Notes: generated by a model from the sequence alone, not told the origin. Shown: positions 18,218 through 28,072, numbered from the stretch's first letter. The stretch: 64,000 nucleotides of DNA from Citrobacter youngae ATCC 29220 (GCF_000155975.1 NZ_GG730299.1:1830882-1894881); one strand, 5' to 3'. Numbers and translations are program-made.

Positions 18218-19897
18218 TTATGCCTGAACCAACGGGCCTGGGTTTGCCAGATACTGTGTACGAATCGCATGCGCGGCAAACAGCGCCGTCGCGCCAACGA
18301 TCCCCGTCGGGTTATAGGCCAGGTTTTGCGGGAAGCAACAGGCCCCCAGGACAAAGACGTTGGGCACATCCCAGCTCTGCATGTATTTATTCACCACGCT
18401 CGTTTTAGGGTTATCGCCCATGACTGCGCCGCCGGTGGTATGGGTCGACTGATAGGGACGCACGTCATAATGCGCATCCATCTTTTTGAAGCCCATTTCA
18501 TAATGTGGAGGGTTGATTTTCTTAACGATCTCTTCCGCTTTCGTACCGATAAAATGCGTCATTTTCAGCTCATTCGGCTGCCAGTCGAAGGTCATACGCA
18601 ACAGCGGCTGCCCATGCAGATCTTTATAGGTTGGATCGAGATCCAGATAGCACTGTTTGTAAGGCATCACCGAACCGGATGACCCTACGTTCATCGTGTG
18701 CAGGTAACTCTCTTTAATGGCTTTCTTCCAGCCGCTGCCCCACTTCGGCGCATCTTTTGGCGTAGACATCTGCTGGATTGGGCGTCCACCTGTGATGGTG
18801 GCGGAAATTGTCGCGCCACCGACAAATCCCAGTTTGCTGTGATCAAAGTTCTCAGCGTTAAAATCATCTATAAACATTCCGGTAGTCCCGGTCGCGGCAA
18901 ACGGATTAAAATCATGATCCTCATTAAAAAACAATGAGATGCCGCCATTCATCTGGTAGGCATAATTGCGCCCGACCACGCCTTCTCCGGTCACCGGATC
19001 GTAAGGCTTACCGATTTTCGACAGCAGTAGTAGCCGCACGTTGTGCAACTGGAAAGCGCTCAACACAACCAGGCTGGCCGGTTGCTCCACCTCTTGTCCA
19101 TTGGCGTCAATATAGGTGACCCCTGTCGCCTTCTTCCCCGTCGAGTCGGTGTTAACCCGCAATACCTGAGATTCAGTACGCAGCTCGAAGTTGTTATATT
19201 GCTTCAGCGCAGGCAACACGCAGGATTGCGGAGAGGCTTTAGAGTAGTTAAAGCAGCCAAAACGTTCGCAAAATCCACAGTAGTTACACACGCCGAGCTG
19301 GACGCCATAAGGGTTGGTAAACGGTTCGCTACAGTTGGCAGCCGGAACCGGAAACGGGTGATACCCCAGCTCTTTAGCCGCCTTGCTGAACAGTATTCCA
19401 GAGTATTGTTGTTTCAGCGCTTTCGTCGGATAAGGGTTCCGCCGTTCAGCCTCGAAGGGGTTGCCACCTTCCATAATCTGGCCTTGCACATTGCCCGCCT
19501 GTCCGGCGGTACCGCAGATTTTCTCGTACTTATCGAAGAATGGCTCCATCTCCTGATACGTAAACGGATAGTCCTGTACCGTCATATCTGCCGGAATAAA
19601 ATCTGCGCCATATTTTTCGATGACCGTACTGCGCATCTTGAGATCGGCTTCCAGCGGGCGCCAGAGCATCCCGTTCCAGTGCACGCCAGCGCCGCCAACA
19701 CCATCTCCCGGCAGGAAGGAGCCAAATCGACGATACGGTAAGGCGGTATCTGACTGGGTATGGCGCACGGTTACCGTCTCTTTCGACGCATTCTGGAACA
19801 GCTTCAGCCCGCTGTCCGCGAGTTCCATCGCCATTAGCGAACCGGTCCAGCCAAAGCCCACGATAACCACATCTACAGGTTCTTTTTTAATTGTCAT
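18218..19897 (-). CDS. FAD-dependent GMC oxidoreductase, gluconate 2-dehydrogenase large subunit type
   Basis: The 559-residue flavoprotein begins with a Rossmann motif (VDVVIVGFGWTGS, residues 8-20). It retains GMC-type segments including the C-terminal GIVGATALFAAHAI region and a His-rich catalytic segment (STHTTGGAVMG). It has no signal peptide of its own, so it is presumably carried to the periplasm with the Tat-targeted small subunit. A cluster YCGFCERFGC may hold disulfides or a metal, as in related enzymes. Substrate is likely gluconate (giving 2-ketogluconate), but 2-ketogluconate or polyol oxidation cannot be excluded. It lies 2 bases after the small-subunit gene. Confidence 0.88.
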   Translation of the reverse strand: MTIKKEPVDVVIVGFGWTGSLMAMELADSGLKLFQNASKETVTVRHTQSDTALPYRRFGSFLPGDGVGGAGVHWNGMLWRPLEADLKMRSTVIEKYGADFIPADMTVQDYPFTYQEMEPFFDKYEKICGTAGQAGNVQGQIMEGGNPFEAERRNPYPTKALKQQYSGILFSKAAKELGYHPFPVPAANCSEPFTNPYGVQLGVCNYCGFCERFGCFNYSKASPQSCVLPALKQYNNFELRTESQVLRVNTDSTGKKATGVTYIDANGQEVEQPASLVVLSAFQLHNVRLLLLSKIGKPYDPVTGEGVVGRNYAYQMNGGISLFFNEDHDFNPFAATGTTGMFIDDFNAENFDHSKLGFVGGATISATITGGRPIQQMSTPKDAPKWGSGWKKAIKESYLHTMNVGSSGSVMPYKQCYLDLDPTYKDLHGQPLLRMTFDWQPNELKMTHFIGTKAEEIVKKINPPHYEMGFKKMDAHYDVRPYQSTHTTGGAVMGDNPKTSVVNKYMQSWDVPNVFVLGACCFPQNLAYNPTGIVGATALFAAHAIRTQYLANPGPLVQA

Positions 19898-19899
19898 GG

Positions 19900-20625
19900 T
19901 TATACGCTCCTCTTCCCTGAAATGCTTACCGGTCCCAGTGGATACGGCTTACCAGGGTTATCCATCACCTGCTGATAGTCAGCACGCGCCCCCGGGAATC
20001 CGATCAGTTTCCACGATGCCATTGTCTGATTGCCTCCGTGCAGCGGATCGGCCAGGTATCCCTCTTTGGTGTTTTCCAGCATCTGAGTAAAGAAGATTTT
20101 CCCCGGCACGTTTTCAAAAGTCAGCGTTCCGCTTTCCAGTTGGCGCAGAACCTCTTCCTGCTGGGGATGGGTCAGTTCGGCAAAGTTTTTCTGCTGCTTC
20201 TCCAGGCACCACTGATTCACGGCCTTTATGCCACGGCGCCAGGTTTCGCGCGGAACCAAATGAGACTGATAGCCAAGCTCCGGAACGGCGTCAGCAAAGG
20301 GTCCCTGCATATACCACAGATGCCCGTAGCCATAAGGCAACTCCATCTGTTTATCAATAAATACCGGCACGCCCTCGCTCACCGCCCCGGGACCGTATTC
20401 ATCTGCGGGGATCAGTCGATCGACCGCCGCCAGGACAAACATCCACTCATCATTATTAAAAAAACGCGGAACATACTGGGCTGATACGCCTTCAGAAGAT
20501 GCGGATGCTGCGGAGGTGCTCAGGGTAACCAGACTGCCGCCCATGGCAGTCAGAGGGATAATTGCCAACGTTTGCTGTAAAAAACGCCGCCTCGAGGGAA
20601 CGCCCTCATTTCCGTTATTGCTCAT
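19900..20625 (-). CDS. Gluconate 2-dehydrogenase subunit 3-type protein with Tat signal
   Basis: The 241 residues start with a twin-arginine signal: SRRRFLQQ followed by a hydrophobic stretch (TLAIIPLTAMGGSLVTL) and AxA-like sites near residue 40. The rest matches the gluconate 2-dehydrogenase subunit 3 family. In such complexes this small subunit is needed for export and maturation of the FAD subunit. It is the first gene of the operon (subunit 3, FAD subunit, cytochrome c). AGGA lies upstream of the ATG. Confidence 0.88.
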   Translation of the reverse strand: MSNNGNEGVPSRRRFLQQTLAIIPLTAMGGSLVTLSTSAASASSEGVSAQYVPRFFNNDEWMFVLAAVDRLIPADEYGPGAVSEGVPVFIDKQMELPYGYGHLWYMQGPFADAVPELGYQSHLVPRETWRRGIKAVNQWCLEKQQKNFAELTHPQQEEVLRQLESGTLTFENVPGKIFFTQMLENTKEGYLADPLHGGNQTMASWKLIGFPGARADYQQVMDNPGKPYPLGPVSISGKRSV

Positions 20626-21021
20626 AAAACATTCCTGTATTTGCTTTATTAATAAGTCAAATCAATCAACAGTTACCTGGCTAATAGTTTCCATGTTTGT
20701 CAATTAAAGTAAAAATAATCGCCTTGTTTTGTTAACGCAAGGATAGGAAATGTTGTTTTTTATGAGAAAAACAGAGGGTTACTGGTAACAAAATGGAGAT
20801 GATATAATTTAATATGTTGATTTAAAGAGGGAAATTCATTCATCAAATCAATTTAACCCAGCAGAAAGGATGCTAAAGATTATCCAGATAAATTGATATA
20901 GATCAGTTCAGAAGAATAGACAGGGATACCAATGCAAGAGGTAGCCCAAATTGTCCGGAAAGCTACCGCTTGTATGAGCGCTGATGAGGTGTTGATGTAA
21001 TATGCACCCAGAATTGACGCG
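20626..21021. promoter_or_regulatory. AT-rich upstream region of the dehydrogenase operon, with an FNR-like site
   Basis: No gene is supportable in these 396 bases. The sequence TTGAT-ATAG-ATCAG at 20893-20906 matches the FNR consensus TTGAT-N4-ATCAA at nine of ten defined positions. It lies about 270 bases upstream of the subunit 3 start, far for a simple class II site. The region must hold the operon promoter, but no unique -10/-35 pair was assigned. Confidence 0.45.
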
Positions 21022-21053
21022 TAAAAAAAGGGGTTACCTTTCGGTAACCCCTC
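21022..21053 (-). terminator. Terminator of serT
   Basis: On the minus strand a 10-bp perfect stem AGGGGTTACC/GGTAACCCCT with a GAAA tetraloop is followed by a run of Ts, ten bases past the tRNA 3' end. Confidence 0.95.
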
Positions 21054-21062
21054 TCTCATGTT

Positions 21063-21150
21063 TGGCGGAAGCGTAGAGATTCGAACTCTAGAACCCTTTC
21101 GGGTCGCCGGTTTTCAAGACCGGTGCCTTCAACCGCTCGGCCACGCTTCC
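21063..21150 (-). tRNA. serT: tRNA-Ser (anticodon UGA)
   Basis: An 88-base class II tRNA starting GGAAGCG and ending with encoded CCA. The acceptor stem GGAAGCG/CGCTTCC is perfect. The anticodon stem is ACCGG/CCGGC-like around CTTGAAA, giving anticodon TGA. The long variable arm (GACCCGAAAGGGTTC) and T-loop GTTCGAATC are typical. It is the single-copy reader of UCA codons in enterics, in the same place next to yccA as in E. coli. Confidence 0.98.
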
Positions 21151-21160
21151 AATGAGGCGC

Positions 21161-21189
21161 ACTATAAACATCCCGAACGGACCTGTAAA
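21161..21189 (-). promoter_or_regulatory. serT promoter
   Basis: On the minus strand TTTACA (21184-21189) and TATAGT (21161-21166) are separated by exactly 17 bases. A GC-rich discriminator (GCGCC) follows, as is usual for stringently controlled stable RNA promoters. Confidence 0.85.
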
Positions 21190-21292
21190 GCACCAATGCG
21201 TTCGTTTGCCTGAAAAACAGCCAAAATATTGTTAATCGACTGAAATAACAACAAATTGACCGTTTATTCAGCACAAATACCGGCTACCGGAC

Positions 21293-22921
21293 CTAATGTT
21301 TTTTGATGAACATATCTTTGGTGTAGTAATTTCCCAGGTTATCCGGCGCGAATCCTCCCACCCACGGCTTCACCAGATGTGTGCGAACATAGTGATAAAT
21401 CGGAATCGCAGGCACATCCTCACCTAACAGGTCTTCGGCCTGCTGATAGTATTTACCTCGTTCTTCCAGTGAACTTGCTTTCGCCGCATTACGCATTGCT
21501 TCATCAAAGGCGGGGTTACTGTACCTGGCGGTGTTCTCGCTGTCGCCAGTGCGGAAAACATTAAGGAAACTGGAAGCATCGTCATAATCAGCTATCCACG
21601 CATAGCGCACAACGTCAAAGTTACCGGTATGCATGGTATCCAGCATGGTTTTCCATTCCTGGTTTTGCAGCTTCGCCTCAACGCCAAGATTTTTCTTCCA
21701 CATCGACGATGCGGCAATCGCAATACGCTGGTGCGTTTCAAAGGTGTTGTAGAGCAGATTTACGCTAAGTGGATGCTCAGGACCAAACCCGGCCTCGGTA
21801 AGCAGTTTTTTGGCTTCAGCAATGCGTTTGTCGAGTGGCCACGACGCATACTCTGGCGCATGCAGCTGTACCCCGCCAATTTCAGGCTGGCTGATAACCC
21901 ACGCCGCACGTTGTCCCTGCCCCATCACCTTTTGCGCAATGATGTCTTTATCCAGCGCCATATTCAGCGCCCGGCGTACGCGCGGGTCATTAAACGGCGG
22001 CCGGGTCGTATTGAACTGGTAGTAATAGGTAGAAAGCTGGGGTGAAACATAGAGCTCATCACCCATCGTCTTTTTCAATTGCGCGAACTGATTGACCGGA
22101 ACGCTATACACAATGTCGATTTCACCCGCTTTATAGCGGTTGACGTCGGCAGACTCTGAGCTGATGGGCAAATAAGTGACTTTATTAATGACCGTGTGCC
22201 GATCGTCCCAGTAATGCGGGTTACGCTCGGCAACAATGCGCTCATTGACCACCCACTGCGATAATTTGTACGCCCCGCTGCTGACAAAGTGCTCCGGACG
22301 GGTCCACTTATCGCCAAAGCGGCCAATCAGCACTTTATCGAGCGGGACCAACGACGGGTGCGCCAGCATAGCCAGAAATGCCGCCGTCGGTTGCGTCAGG
22401 GTAATTTCCAGCGTGGTGTCATCCAGGGCCTTGACCCCCAGCGTGGCGGGATCTTTGTTCCCCAGAGCAATATCGACCGCGTTTACAACGTGCATATTGC
22501 CCAGATACGAGGCATAAGGTGAAGCCGTTTGCGGCGAGACCAGACGCTGCCAGCTCCAGACGACATCCTGCGCGGTGATAGCCGATCCATCCGACCAGGT
22601 GATGCCTGGACGTAAATGAAAGGTCCAGACGGTGTTGCCTTTATTCTCCCAGGATACGGCAAGACGGGGTTCAATAGACCCATCCGGCTTGACTGCCACC
22701 AGGCCATCGAACATATCGCTGATTAAATTAAACTCCACGTTGCTTTCGACTTTATGCGGATCCAGCGACGCGGGCTCGCTGCCGTTGTTTCTGACCAGTT
22801 CCTGCTTTTCTGCAAGTATTGTTCCTGCGGGAACGTTTGCCGCCCTCGCCGCGCCGTTTACCGATATCAAACAGGCAGCCAGCAGCGTAAATGTAAATAC
22901 CTTCGATTTATCTTGAGTCAT
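21293..22921 (-). CDS. Orphan OppA-like periplasmic peptide-binding protein
   Basis: The 542 residues match the SBP_bac_5 family of oligopeptide ABC transporter binding proteins. There is a signal peptide (ending near ARA, residue 27), the family signature GAYKLSQWVVNERIVAERNPHYWD in mid-protein, and typical motifs ALNMALDK and YYYQFNTTRPPF. It most resembles OppA/MppA-type proteins. No permease or ATPase genes adjoin, so, like MppA, it may deliver ligand to the Opp permease; ligand unknown. The ATG has AAAGGGA upstream. It lies between serT and yccA, where E. coli K-12 has the hya operon on one side. Confidence 0.87.
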   Translation of the reverse strand: MTQDKSKVFTFTLLAACLISVNGAARAANVPAGTILAEKQELVRNNGSEPASLDPHKVESNVEFNLISDMFDGLVAVKPDGSIEPRLAVSWENKGNTVWTFHLRPGITWSDGSAITAQDVVWSWQRLVSPQTASPYASYLGNMHVVNAVDIALGNKDPATLGVKALDDTTLEITLTQPTAAFLAMLAHPSLVPLDKVLIGRFGDKWTRPEHFVSSGAYKLSQWVVNERIVAERNPHYWDDRHTVINKVTYLPISSESADVNRYKAGEIDIVYSVPVNQFAQLKKTMGDELYVSPQLSTYYYQFNTTRPPFNDPRVRRALNMALDKDIIAQKVMGQGQRAAWVISQPEIGGVQLHAPEYASWPLDKRIAEAKKLLTEAGFGPEHPLSVNLLYNTFETHQRIAIAASSMWKKNLGVEAKLQNQEWKTMLDTMHTGNFDVVRYAWIADYDDASSFLNVFRTGDSENTARYSNPAFDEAMRNAAKASSLEERGKYYQQAEDLLGEDVPAIPIYHYVRTHLVKPWVGGFAPDNLGNYYTKDMFIKKH

Positions 22922-23190
22922 TCCCTTTACCTTATTGCTCTGTTTATGATGACACCACGGTCACTGTCAGAGAGAAACGGGAATAAGGCAATATTTTTCA
23001 GTTACCTGGCTGATATCTGACAGGCATTTTTACACATACAGTGCTAACATCTGATTCGGGAGCTTTTGCTGAAATAATATGCTTAAGCCTGGCGGCTTAA
23101 AATGCGTAAAGATGGGTAAAACCGCTGTGTCATTCCCCTTGATTTCATTATCCTTCATCATTAATTACATCTGTCATAAGAGAGTGACTC

Positions 23191-23850
23191 ATGGATCGTA
23201 TTATTAGTTCTTCACGCGATCGTACATCGCTACTCAGCACACATAAGGTGCTGCGCAACACCTATTTCCTGCTCAGCCTGACGCTGGCGTTTTCGGCGAT
23301 CACCGCAACGGCCAGTACGGTGCTGATGCTACCTTCTCCGGGACTTATCCTGACGCTGGTGGGTATGTACGGTCTGATGTTCCTGACCTATAAAACGGCG
23401 GATAAACCGGTTGGCATTTTGTCAGCGTTCGCCTTTACCGGCTTCCTGGGCTACATTCTGGGGCCAATTCTGAATACCTACCTGTCTGCAGGCATGGGTG
23501 ACGTTATCGGCATGGCGCTGGGCGGTACGGCGCTGGTCTTCTTCAGCTGCTCTGCGTATGTGCTGACCACGCGGAAAGACATGTCCTTCCTCGGCGGTAT
23601 GCTGATGGCAGGTATCGTGGTCGTGCTGATCGGTATGGTTGCGAATATCTTCCTGCAACTGCCGGCACTGCATCTGGCCATCAGCGCGGTATTCATTCTG
23701 ATTTCTTCAGGCGCAATCCTGTTTGAAACCAGCAATATCATCCGTGGCGGTGAGACCAACTACATCCGCGCCACCGTCAGCCTGTATGTATCGCTGTACA
23801 ACATCTTCGTCAGCCTGTTGAGCATTCTGGGCTTCGCCAGCCGCGATTAA
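23191..23850 (+). CDS. yccA: FtsH modulator YccA (Bax inhibitor-1 family)
   Basis: A seven-helix inner-membrane protein of 219 residues. In E. coli it is both a substrate and an inhibitor of the FtsH protease and protects SecY when secretion jams. The N-terminal cytoplasmic tail ([20 protein letters not shown]), needed for FtsH recognition, is intact. Hydrophobic segments fill the rest, with the family motif [16 protein letters not shown] near the C terminus. It is followed by its own terminator. Confidence 0.96.
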   Translation: MDRIISSSRDRTSLLSTHKVLRNTYFLLSLTLAFSAITATASTVLMLPSPGLILTLVGMYGLMFLTYKTADKPVGILSAFAFTGFLGYILGPILNTYLSAGMGDVIGMALGGTALVFFSCSAYVLTTRKDMSFLGGMLMAGIVVVLIGMVANIFLQLPALHLAISAVFILISSGAILFETSNIIRGGETNYIRATVSLYVSLYNIFVSLLSILGFASRD

Positions 23851-23870
23851 GATGTCTATCTGCATTATCC

Positions 23871-23899
23871 AGCCCCGCTTATGCGGGGCTTTCTTTTTT
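23871..23899 (+). terminator. Terminator of yccA
   Basis: An 8-bp stem AGCCCCGC/GCGGGGCT with a TTAT loop is followed by TTCTTTTTT. Confidence 0.93.
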
Positions 23900-23938
23900 G
23901 CTAAACTGCCGCCAGTTTGACTAACGCAGTGATGAATT

Positions 23939-24268
23939 ATGTTGATCTTTGAAGGTAAAGAAATCAGTACCGATAGCGAAGGCTATTTAAAAGATACTAC
24001 CGAATGGAGCGAGCCGTTGGCGGTTGCCATTGCCGACAACGAAGGCATTACGCTGTCGGCGGAACACTGGGAAGTGGTGCGTTTTGTACGCGAGTTTTAT
24101 CTGGAGTTTAATACTTCCCCCGCTATCCGTATGCTGGTCAAAGCGATGGCCAACAAGTTTGGCGAAGAAAAAGGCGACAGTCGTTATCTCTATCGCCTGT
24201 TTCCGAAAGGTCCGGCCAAGCAGGCGACTAAAATTGCCGGCCTGCCGAAACCGGTCAAATGTATTTAA
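23939..24268 (+). CDS. tusE: Sulfurtransferase TusE (tRNA 2-thiouridine synthesis)
   Basis: DsrC-like sulfur carrier that takes persulfide from TusBCD and passes it to MnmA for 2-thiolation of tRNA wobble uridine. The 109 residues end KPVKCI, placing the essential persulfide-bearing Cys at position 108, second from the end. The conserved region [17 protein letters not shown] is intact. The 3' end overlaps the convergent yccX by four bases. Confidence 0.97.
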   Translation: MLIFEGKEISTDSEGYLKDTTEWSEPLAVAIADNEGITLSAEHWEVVRFVREFYLEFNTSPAIRMLVKAMANKFGEEKGDSRYLYRLFPKGPAKQATKIAGLPKPVKCI

Positions 24269-24546
24269 TAGCGGATACTAAATCCCTTTAGCTCGTCGCC
24301 AGGGCGGTGTGGTTCACTGAGAACCCGGTCAATCCTGGCGCTGCGCGGCCCCCCGGCTTTTAACCACTTCATTAATTGTTCCACCTGCTCGCTTTCGCCG
24401 CAGGCGACAACCTCTACGCTGCCGTCGTCCATATTCTTCGCGTATCCGGTCAATCCCAGCCGTTGCGCTTCATGCTGCGTGGTGTAGCGAAATCCTACCC
24501 CCTGAACCCGACCATAAACCCAGGCGATTATGCAGACTTTCGACAT
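24265..24546 (-). CDS. yccX: Acylphosphatase
   Basis: Small enzyme hydrolysing acyl phosphates, 93 residues. The acylphosphatase signature [16 protein letters not shown] contains the catalytic Arg, and the second motif [17 protein letters not shown] contains the catalytic Asn. ATG 24546 is chosen because AAGGAGAA precedes it and the length then fits the family; an in-frame start at 24567 would add seven unsupported residues. Confidence 0.95.
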   Translation of the reverse strand: MSKVCIIAWVYGRVQGVGFRYTTQHEAQRLGLTGYAKNMDDGSVEVVACGESEQVEQLMKWLKAGGPRSARIDRVLSEPHRPGDELKGFSIRY

Positions 24547-24640
24547 TGCTGTTCTCCTTATGCTCACGGCGCGCGTTGCAAATCCTCGTAAAACTCAGGA
24601 CAATGGCGCCCATTTCTTTGAATCGACAGAATAGTAAATT

Positions 24641-25831
24641 ATGAGTGTACGTTTAGTGTTAGCCAAAGGGCGCGATAAATCATTACTGCGCCGCCATCCG
24701 TGGGTATTTTCCGGTGCTGTCGCACGTATGGAAGGTAAAGCCAACCTCGGTGAAACCATCGATATCGTTGACCATCAGGGTAAATGGTTAGCACGCGGCG
24801 CGTACTCGCCTGCCTCGCAGATCCGCGCGCGCGTCTGGACGTTCGACCAATCTGAATCCATTGATATTGATTTCTTCACCCGTCGTCTGCAACAGGCGCA
24901 AACGTGGCGCAACTGGCTGGCGAAAAAGGACGGTCTGGACAGCTATCGTCTGATCGCCGGGGAGTCCGATGGCCTGCCGGGCATCACCATTGACCGCTTC
25001 GGCAACTTTCTGGTATTGCAACTGCTCAGCGCCGGTGCCGAATATCAACGCGCCGCGCTGATTAGCGCCCTGCAAATTGTGTTCCCGGACTGCGCTATTT
25101 ATGACCGTAGCGACGTGGCCGTGCGTAAAAAAGAAGGTATGGAGCTGACCCAAGGGCCAGTCACGGGCGAACTGCCGCCTGCCTTGCTGCCTATCGAAGA
25201 GCACGGGATGAAGCTGCTGGTTGATATTCAGCACGGTCACAAAACCGGTTATTACCTCGATCAACGCGACAGCCGTCTGGCCACGCGTCGTTATGTAGAA
25301 AATCAACGGGTTCTGAACTGTTTCTCTTATACCGGCGGCTTTGCGGTCTCGGCGTTAATGGGCGGATGCCGTCAGGTGGTCAGCGTCGATACGTCTCAGG
25401 AAGCGCTCGATATTGCCCGCCAGAACGTGGAACTGAACAAGCTGGATTTGAGCAAAGCCGAATTCGTGCGTGATGACGTATTCAAACTGCTGCGCGCCTA
25501 TCGCGATCGCGGTGAGAAATTTGATGTCATCGTGATGGATCCGCCGAAGTTCGTCGAAAACAAGAGCCAGCTGATGGGCGCCTGCCGCGGCTATAAGGAC
25601 ATCAATATGCTGGCCATTCAGTTGCTCAATCCCGGCGGTGTATTGCTGACGTTCTCCTGCTCCGGACTGATGACCACCGATTTATTTCAGAAAATCATCG
25701 CTGATGCCGCAATAGATGCTGGTCGTGATGTACAATTTATAGAGCAGTTCCGTCAGGCCGCCGATCACCCGGTGATCGCTACCTACCCGGAAGGGCTGTA
25801 TCTGAAAGGGTTTGCCTGTCGCATCATGTAA
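24641..25831 (+). CDS. rlmI: 23S rRNA m5C1962 methyltransferase RlmI
   Basis: SAM-dependent methyltransferase that modifies C1962 of 23S rRNA. The 396 residues comprise an N-terminal PUA domain (about 1-80), a middle RlmI/RlmK domain, and a Rossmann methyltransferase domain with SAM motif [15 protein letters not shown], catalytic-loop motif DPPKF and motif [10 protein letters not shown] containing the predicted nucleophilic Cys. The PUA plus methyltransferase layout separates it from RsmB/RsmF. There is no strong ribosome site, as commonly seen for this gene. Confidence 0.97.
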   Translation: MSVRLVLAKGRDKSLLRRHPWVFSGAVARMEGKANLGETIDIVDHQGKWLARGAYSPASQIRARVWTFDQSESIDIDFFTRRLQQAQTWRNWLAKKDGLDSYRLIAGESDGLPGITIDRFGNFLVLQLLSAGAEYQRAALISALQIVFPDCAIYDRSDVAVRKKEGMELTQGPVTGELPPALLPIEEHGMKLLVDIQHGHKTGYYLDQRDSRLATRRYVENQRVLNCFSYTGGFAVSALMGGCRQVVSVDTSQEALDIARQNVELNKLDLSKAEFVRDDVFKLLRAYRDRGEKFDVIVMDPPKFVENKSQLMGACRGYKDINMLAIQLLNPGGVLLTFSCSGLMTTDLFQKIIADAAIDAGRDVQFIEQFRQAADHPVIATYPEGLYLKGFACRIM

Positions 25832-25859
25832 CTTGAAAAGTGGAATATTACCCTTACAT
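25832..25859 (+). promoter_or_regulatory. Sigma-32-like promoter of hspQ
   Basis: CTTGAAA at 25832-25838, directly after the rlmI stop codon, is a perfect sigma-32 -35 core. After 13 bases follows CCTTACAT (25852-25859), close to the -10 consensus CCCCATNT. Spacing fits heat-shock promoters (13-15). The site lies 30 bases before the hspQ start and agrees with hspQ being a heat-shock gene in E. coli. Confidence 0.7.
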
Positions 25860-25861
25860 AG

Positions 25862-26206
<345 letters not shown>

Positions 26207-26213
26207 CAGCGTT

Positions 26214-26262
26214 AATCCGGCCTACGGCAAACACCGTTGTAGGCCGGGTAAGCGCCATCCGG
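26214..26262. repeat. REP/BIME element
   Basis: Facing REP cores ATCCGGCCTACGG and GTAGGCCGGGTAAGCG-CCATCCGG lie between the convergent ends of hspQ and yccU. The structure may serve both 3' ends. Confidence 0.85.
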
Positions 26263-26264
26263 TA

Positions 26265-26678
26265 TTACTTCGCCAATCCCAGGCGCGGTATTTCAATCGC
26301 CGGGCAGCGATCCATCACTACCGCCAGCCCTGCATCACGCGCCAGTACGGCCGCCTGCTCGTTAATGACGCCAAGCTGCATCCATAATGTTTTCGCACCA
26401 ATGGCGATAGCCTCCTGAGCAACCCCCCAGGCCGCTTCTGAATTACGGAAGACATCCACCATATCCACCTTCTCCGGCACATCCGCCAGCGTCGCATACC
26501 CCTGCTGCCCCAACAGCGTTTTCCCGGCAACCTTCGGTGAAACGGGAATCACGTGATAGCCCTGGTCGAGTAAATATTTCATTACCCGATAGCTTGGACG
26601 ATCGGGTTTATCACTTGCACCAACCAGCGCAATCGTACGGGTAGATGTCAAAATGCCAGCAATATCGGTCTCTTTCAT
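26265..26678 (-). CDS. yccU: CoA-binding-domain protein YccU
   Basis: A 137-residue single-domain Rossmann protein of the CoA_binding_2 family. The glycine-rich nucleotide loop is [16 protein letters not shown] (about residues 17-32), and the conserved [11 protein letters not shown] and DRCPAIE motifs are present. The structure of family members binds CoA-like nucleotides; the physiological role is unknown. It converges on hspQ across a REP element. Confidence 0.93.
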   Translation of the reverse strand: MKETDIAGILTSTRTIALVGASDKPDRPSYRVMKYLLDQGYHVIPVSPKVAGKTLLGQQGYATLADVPEKVDMVDVFRNSEAAWGVAQEAIAIGAKTLWMQLGVINEQAAVLARDAGLAVVMDRCPAIEIPRLGLAK

Positions 26679-26850
26679 CGTCTTTCTCCAGGCTGTTTAG
26701 CAAAGTGTACGCCAAACCTGGCCTTGCAACCATTCATCCCATACTCGCGCATGAGAGCTAAACTCAAAAATATGTCTATATGTTAGTAAACATGATCGTC
26801 GAAAAATTTAGATACATCTGATACAGATATTTTCTGGACAGGAGAAACCT

Positions 26851-27513
26851 ATGAAAGCCGGCATTGTGACAGCCTTGATTGCCCTGTGTTTGCCGGTAAC
26901 CGTTTTTGCTACCTCTTTACGTCTGTCGAACGATATTGACCTTCTGGTGCTGGACGGAAAAAAAGTCTCCAGCTCATTACTGCGCGGCGCCGACAGTATT
27001 GAGCTGGAAAATGGTCGGCACCAGCTCGTATTTCGGGTAGAAAAAACCATTCGCCTGTCCGGTCACGAAGAACGTTTGTATATTTCGCCCCCGCTGGTCA
27101 TCAGCTTTGATACCCAGCTCGTCAGTCAGGTTAATTTTCACCTTCCGCGTCTGAACAATGAGCGCGAGGCATCTCATTTCGATGCTGCTCCCCGTGTGGA
27201 GCTGCTGGATGGGGACGCCATGCCTATCCCCGTCAAGCTGGATATTCTGTCAATCACCTCCACGGCGAAAATCGTGGATTATGAAATGGAAACTGAACGC
27301 TATAACAAAGCGGCTAAACATGCCTCGTTACCGCAGTTTGCTACGATGATGGCCGATGACAGCGCCCTGCTTTCTGGGGTGTCTGAACTGGATCGGGTGC
27401 CGCCTCAATCGCAAACGCTGACCGAGCAACGATTAAAATTTTGGTTTGGGCAGGCCGACGCGCAAACGCGAAGTAACTTTCTGCAATGGGCCCAGAAACA
27501 GCCTTCTTCATGA
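26851..27513 (+). CDS. yccT: Periplasmic protein YccT (DUF2057/UPF0319)
   Basis: An exported 220-residue protein with a clean signal peptide ([20 protein letters not shown], 20 residues) and a DUF2057 domain ([17 protein letters not shown] near the N terminus). In E. coli it has been linked to curli/RpoS-related biofilm phenotypes; biochemical function is not known. AGGAG precedes the ATG by six bases. It diverges from yccU. Confidence 0.93.
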   Translation: MKAGIVTALIALCLPVTVFATSLRLSNDIDLLVLDGKKVSSSLLRGADSIELENGRHQLVFRVEKTIRLSGHEERLYISPPLVISFDTQLVSQVNFHLPRLNNEREASHFDAAPRVELLDGDAMPIPVKLDILSITSTAKIVDYEMETERYNKAAKHASLPQFATMMADDSALLSGVSELDRVPPQSQTLTEQRLKFWFGQADAQTRSNFLQWAQKQPSS

Positions 27514-27606
27514 CATTCATGTTCGCATACGCATTTTTTTTGTCTTTCTCTTGCAGCGTCAAGTGCTTCCAGTACTCTGTACCAAGGTTAACTTGGGAGC
27601 TGTACT

Positions 27607-28065
27607 ATGGAATTAACGACTCGCACATTGCCAGCGCGTAAGCATATTGCGTTGGTTGCACACGATCACTGTAAAAAGATGTTGATGAGCTGGGTGGAAC
27701 GCCACCAGCCGTTACTGGAAAAACACGTTCTGTATGCCACAGGAACGACAGGCAACTTAATTCAACGCGCAACAGGAATGGACGTCAACGCTATGCTGAG
27801 CGGTCCGATGGGCGGCGATCAGCAGGTGGGCGCGCTGATTTCAGAAGGGAAAATTGATGTGCTGATCTTCTTCTGGGATCCGCTCAACGCTGTCCCCCAC
27901 GATCCGGATGTCAAAGCCCTGCTGCGCCTGGCGACGGTATGGAACATTCCGGTCGCCACCAACGTGTCGACGGCCGATTTTATTATCCAGTCGCCAGACT
28001 TCAACGATGCTACGGACATACTGATCCCGGATTACGCCCGTTATCTGGCAGAACGTCTCAAATAA
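27607..28065 (+). CDS. mgsA: Methylglyoxal synthase MgsA
   Basis: Converts dihydroxyacetone phosphate to methylglyoxal and phosphate, a bypass of lower glycolysis when sugar phosphates accumulate. The 152 residues match the E. coli enzyme. The catalytic and phosphate-binding residues His19, Asp20, Asp71 (GGDQQ), Asp91, His98 and Asp101 are all present at the same positions. It is followed by a terminator that ends at the convergent helD stop. Confidence 0.98.
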   Translation: MELTTRTLPARKHIALVAHDHCKKMLMSWVERHQPLLEKHVLYATGTTGNLIQRATGMDVNAMLSGPMGGDQQVGALISEGKIDVLIFFWDPLNAVPHDPDVKALLRLATVWNIPVATNVSTADFIIQSPDFNDATDILIPDYARYLAERLK

Positions 28066-28072
28066 TGCCCAG

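Noticed and set aside
19043..19741. A 232-codon open frame antisense to the GMC dehydrogenase gene
   Set aside because: The opposite strand encodes a complete FAD enzyme with clear motifs; this frame has none.
21022..21150. serT as an attachment site of an integrated island
   Set aside because: No integrase gene and no duplicated tRNA 3' end noticed in the neighbourhood; flanking backbone (yccA) is in its usual place.
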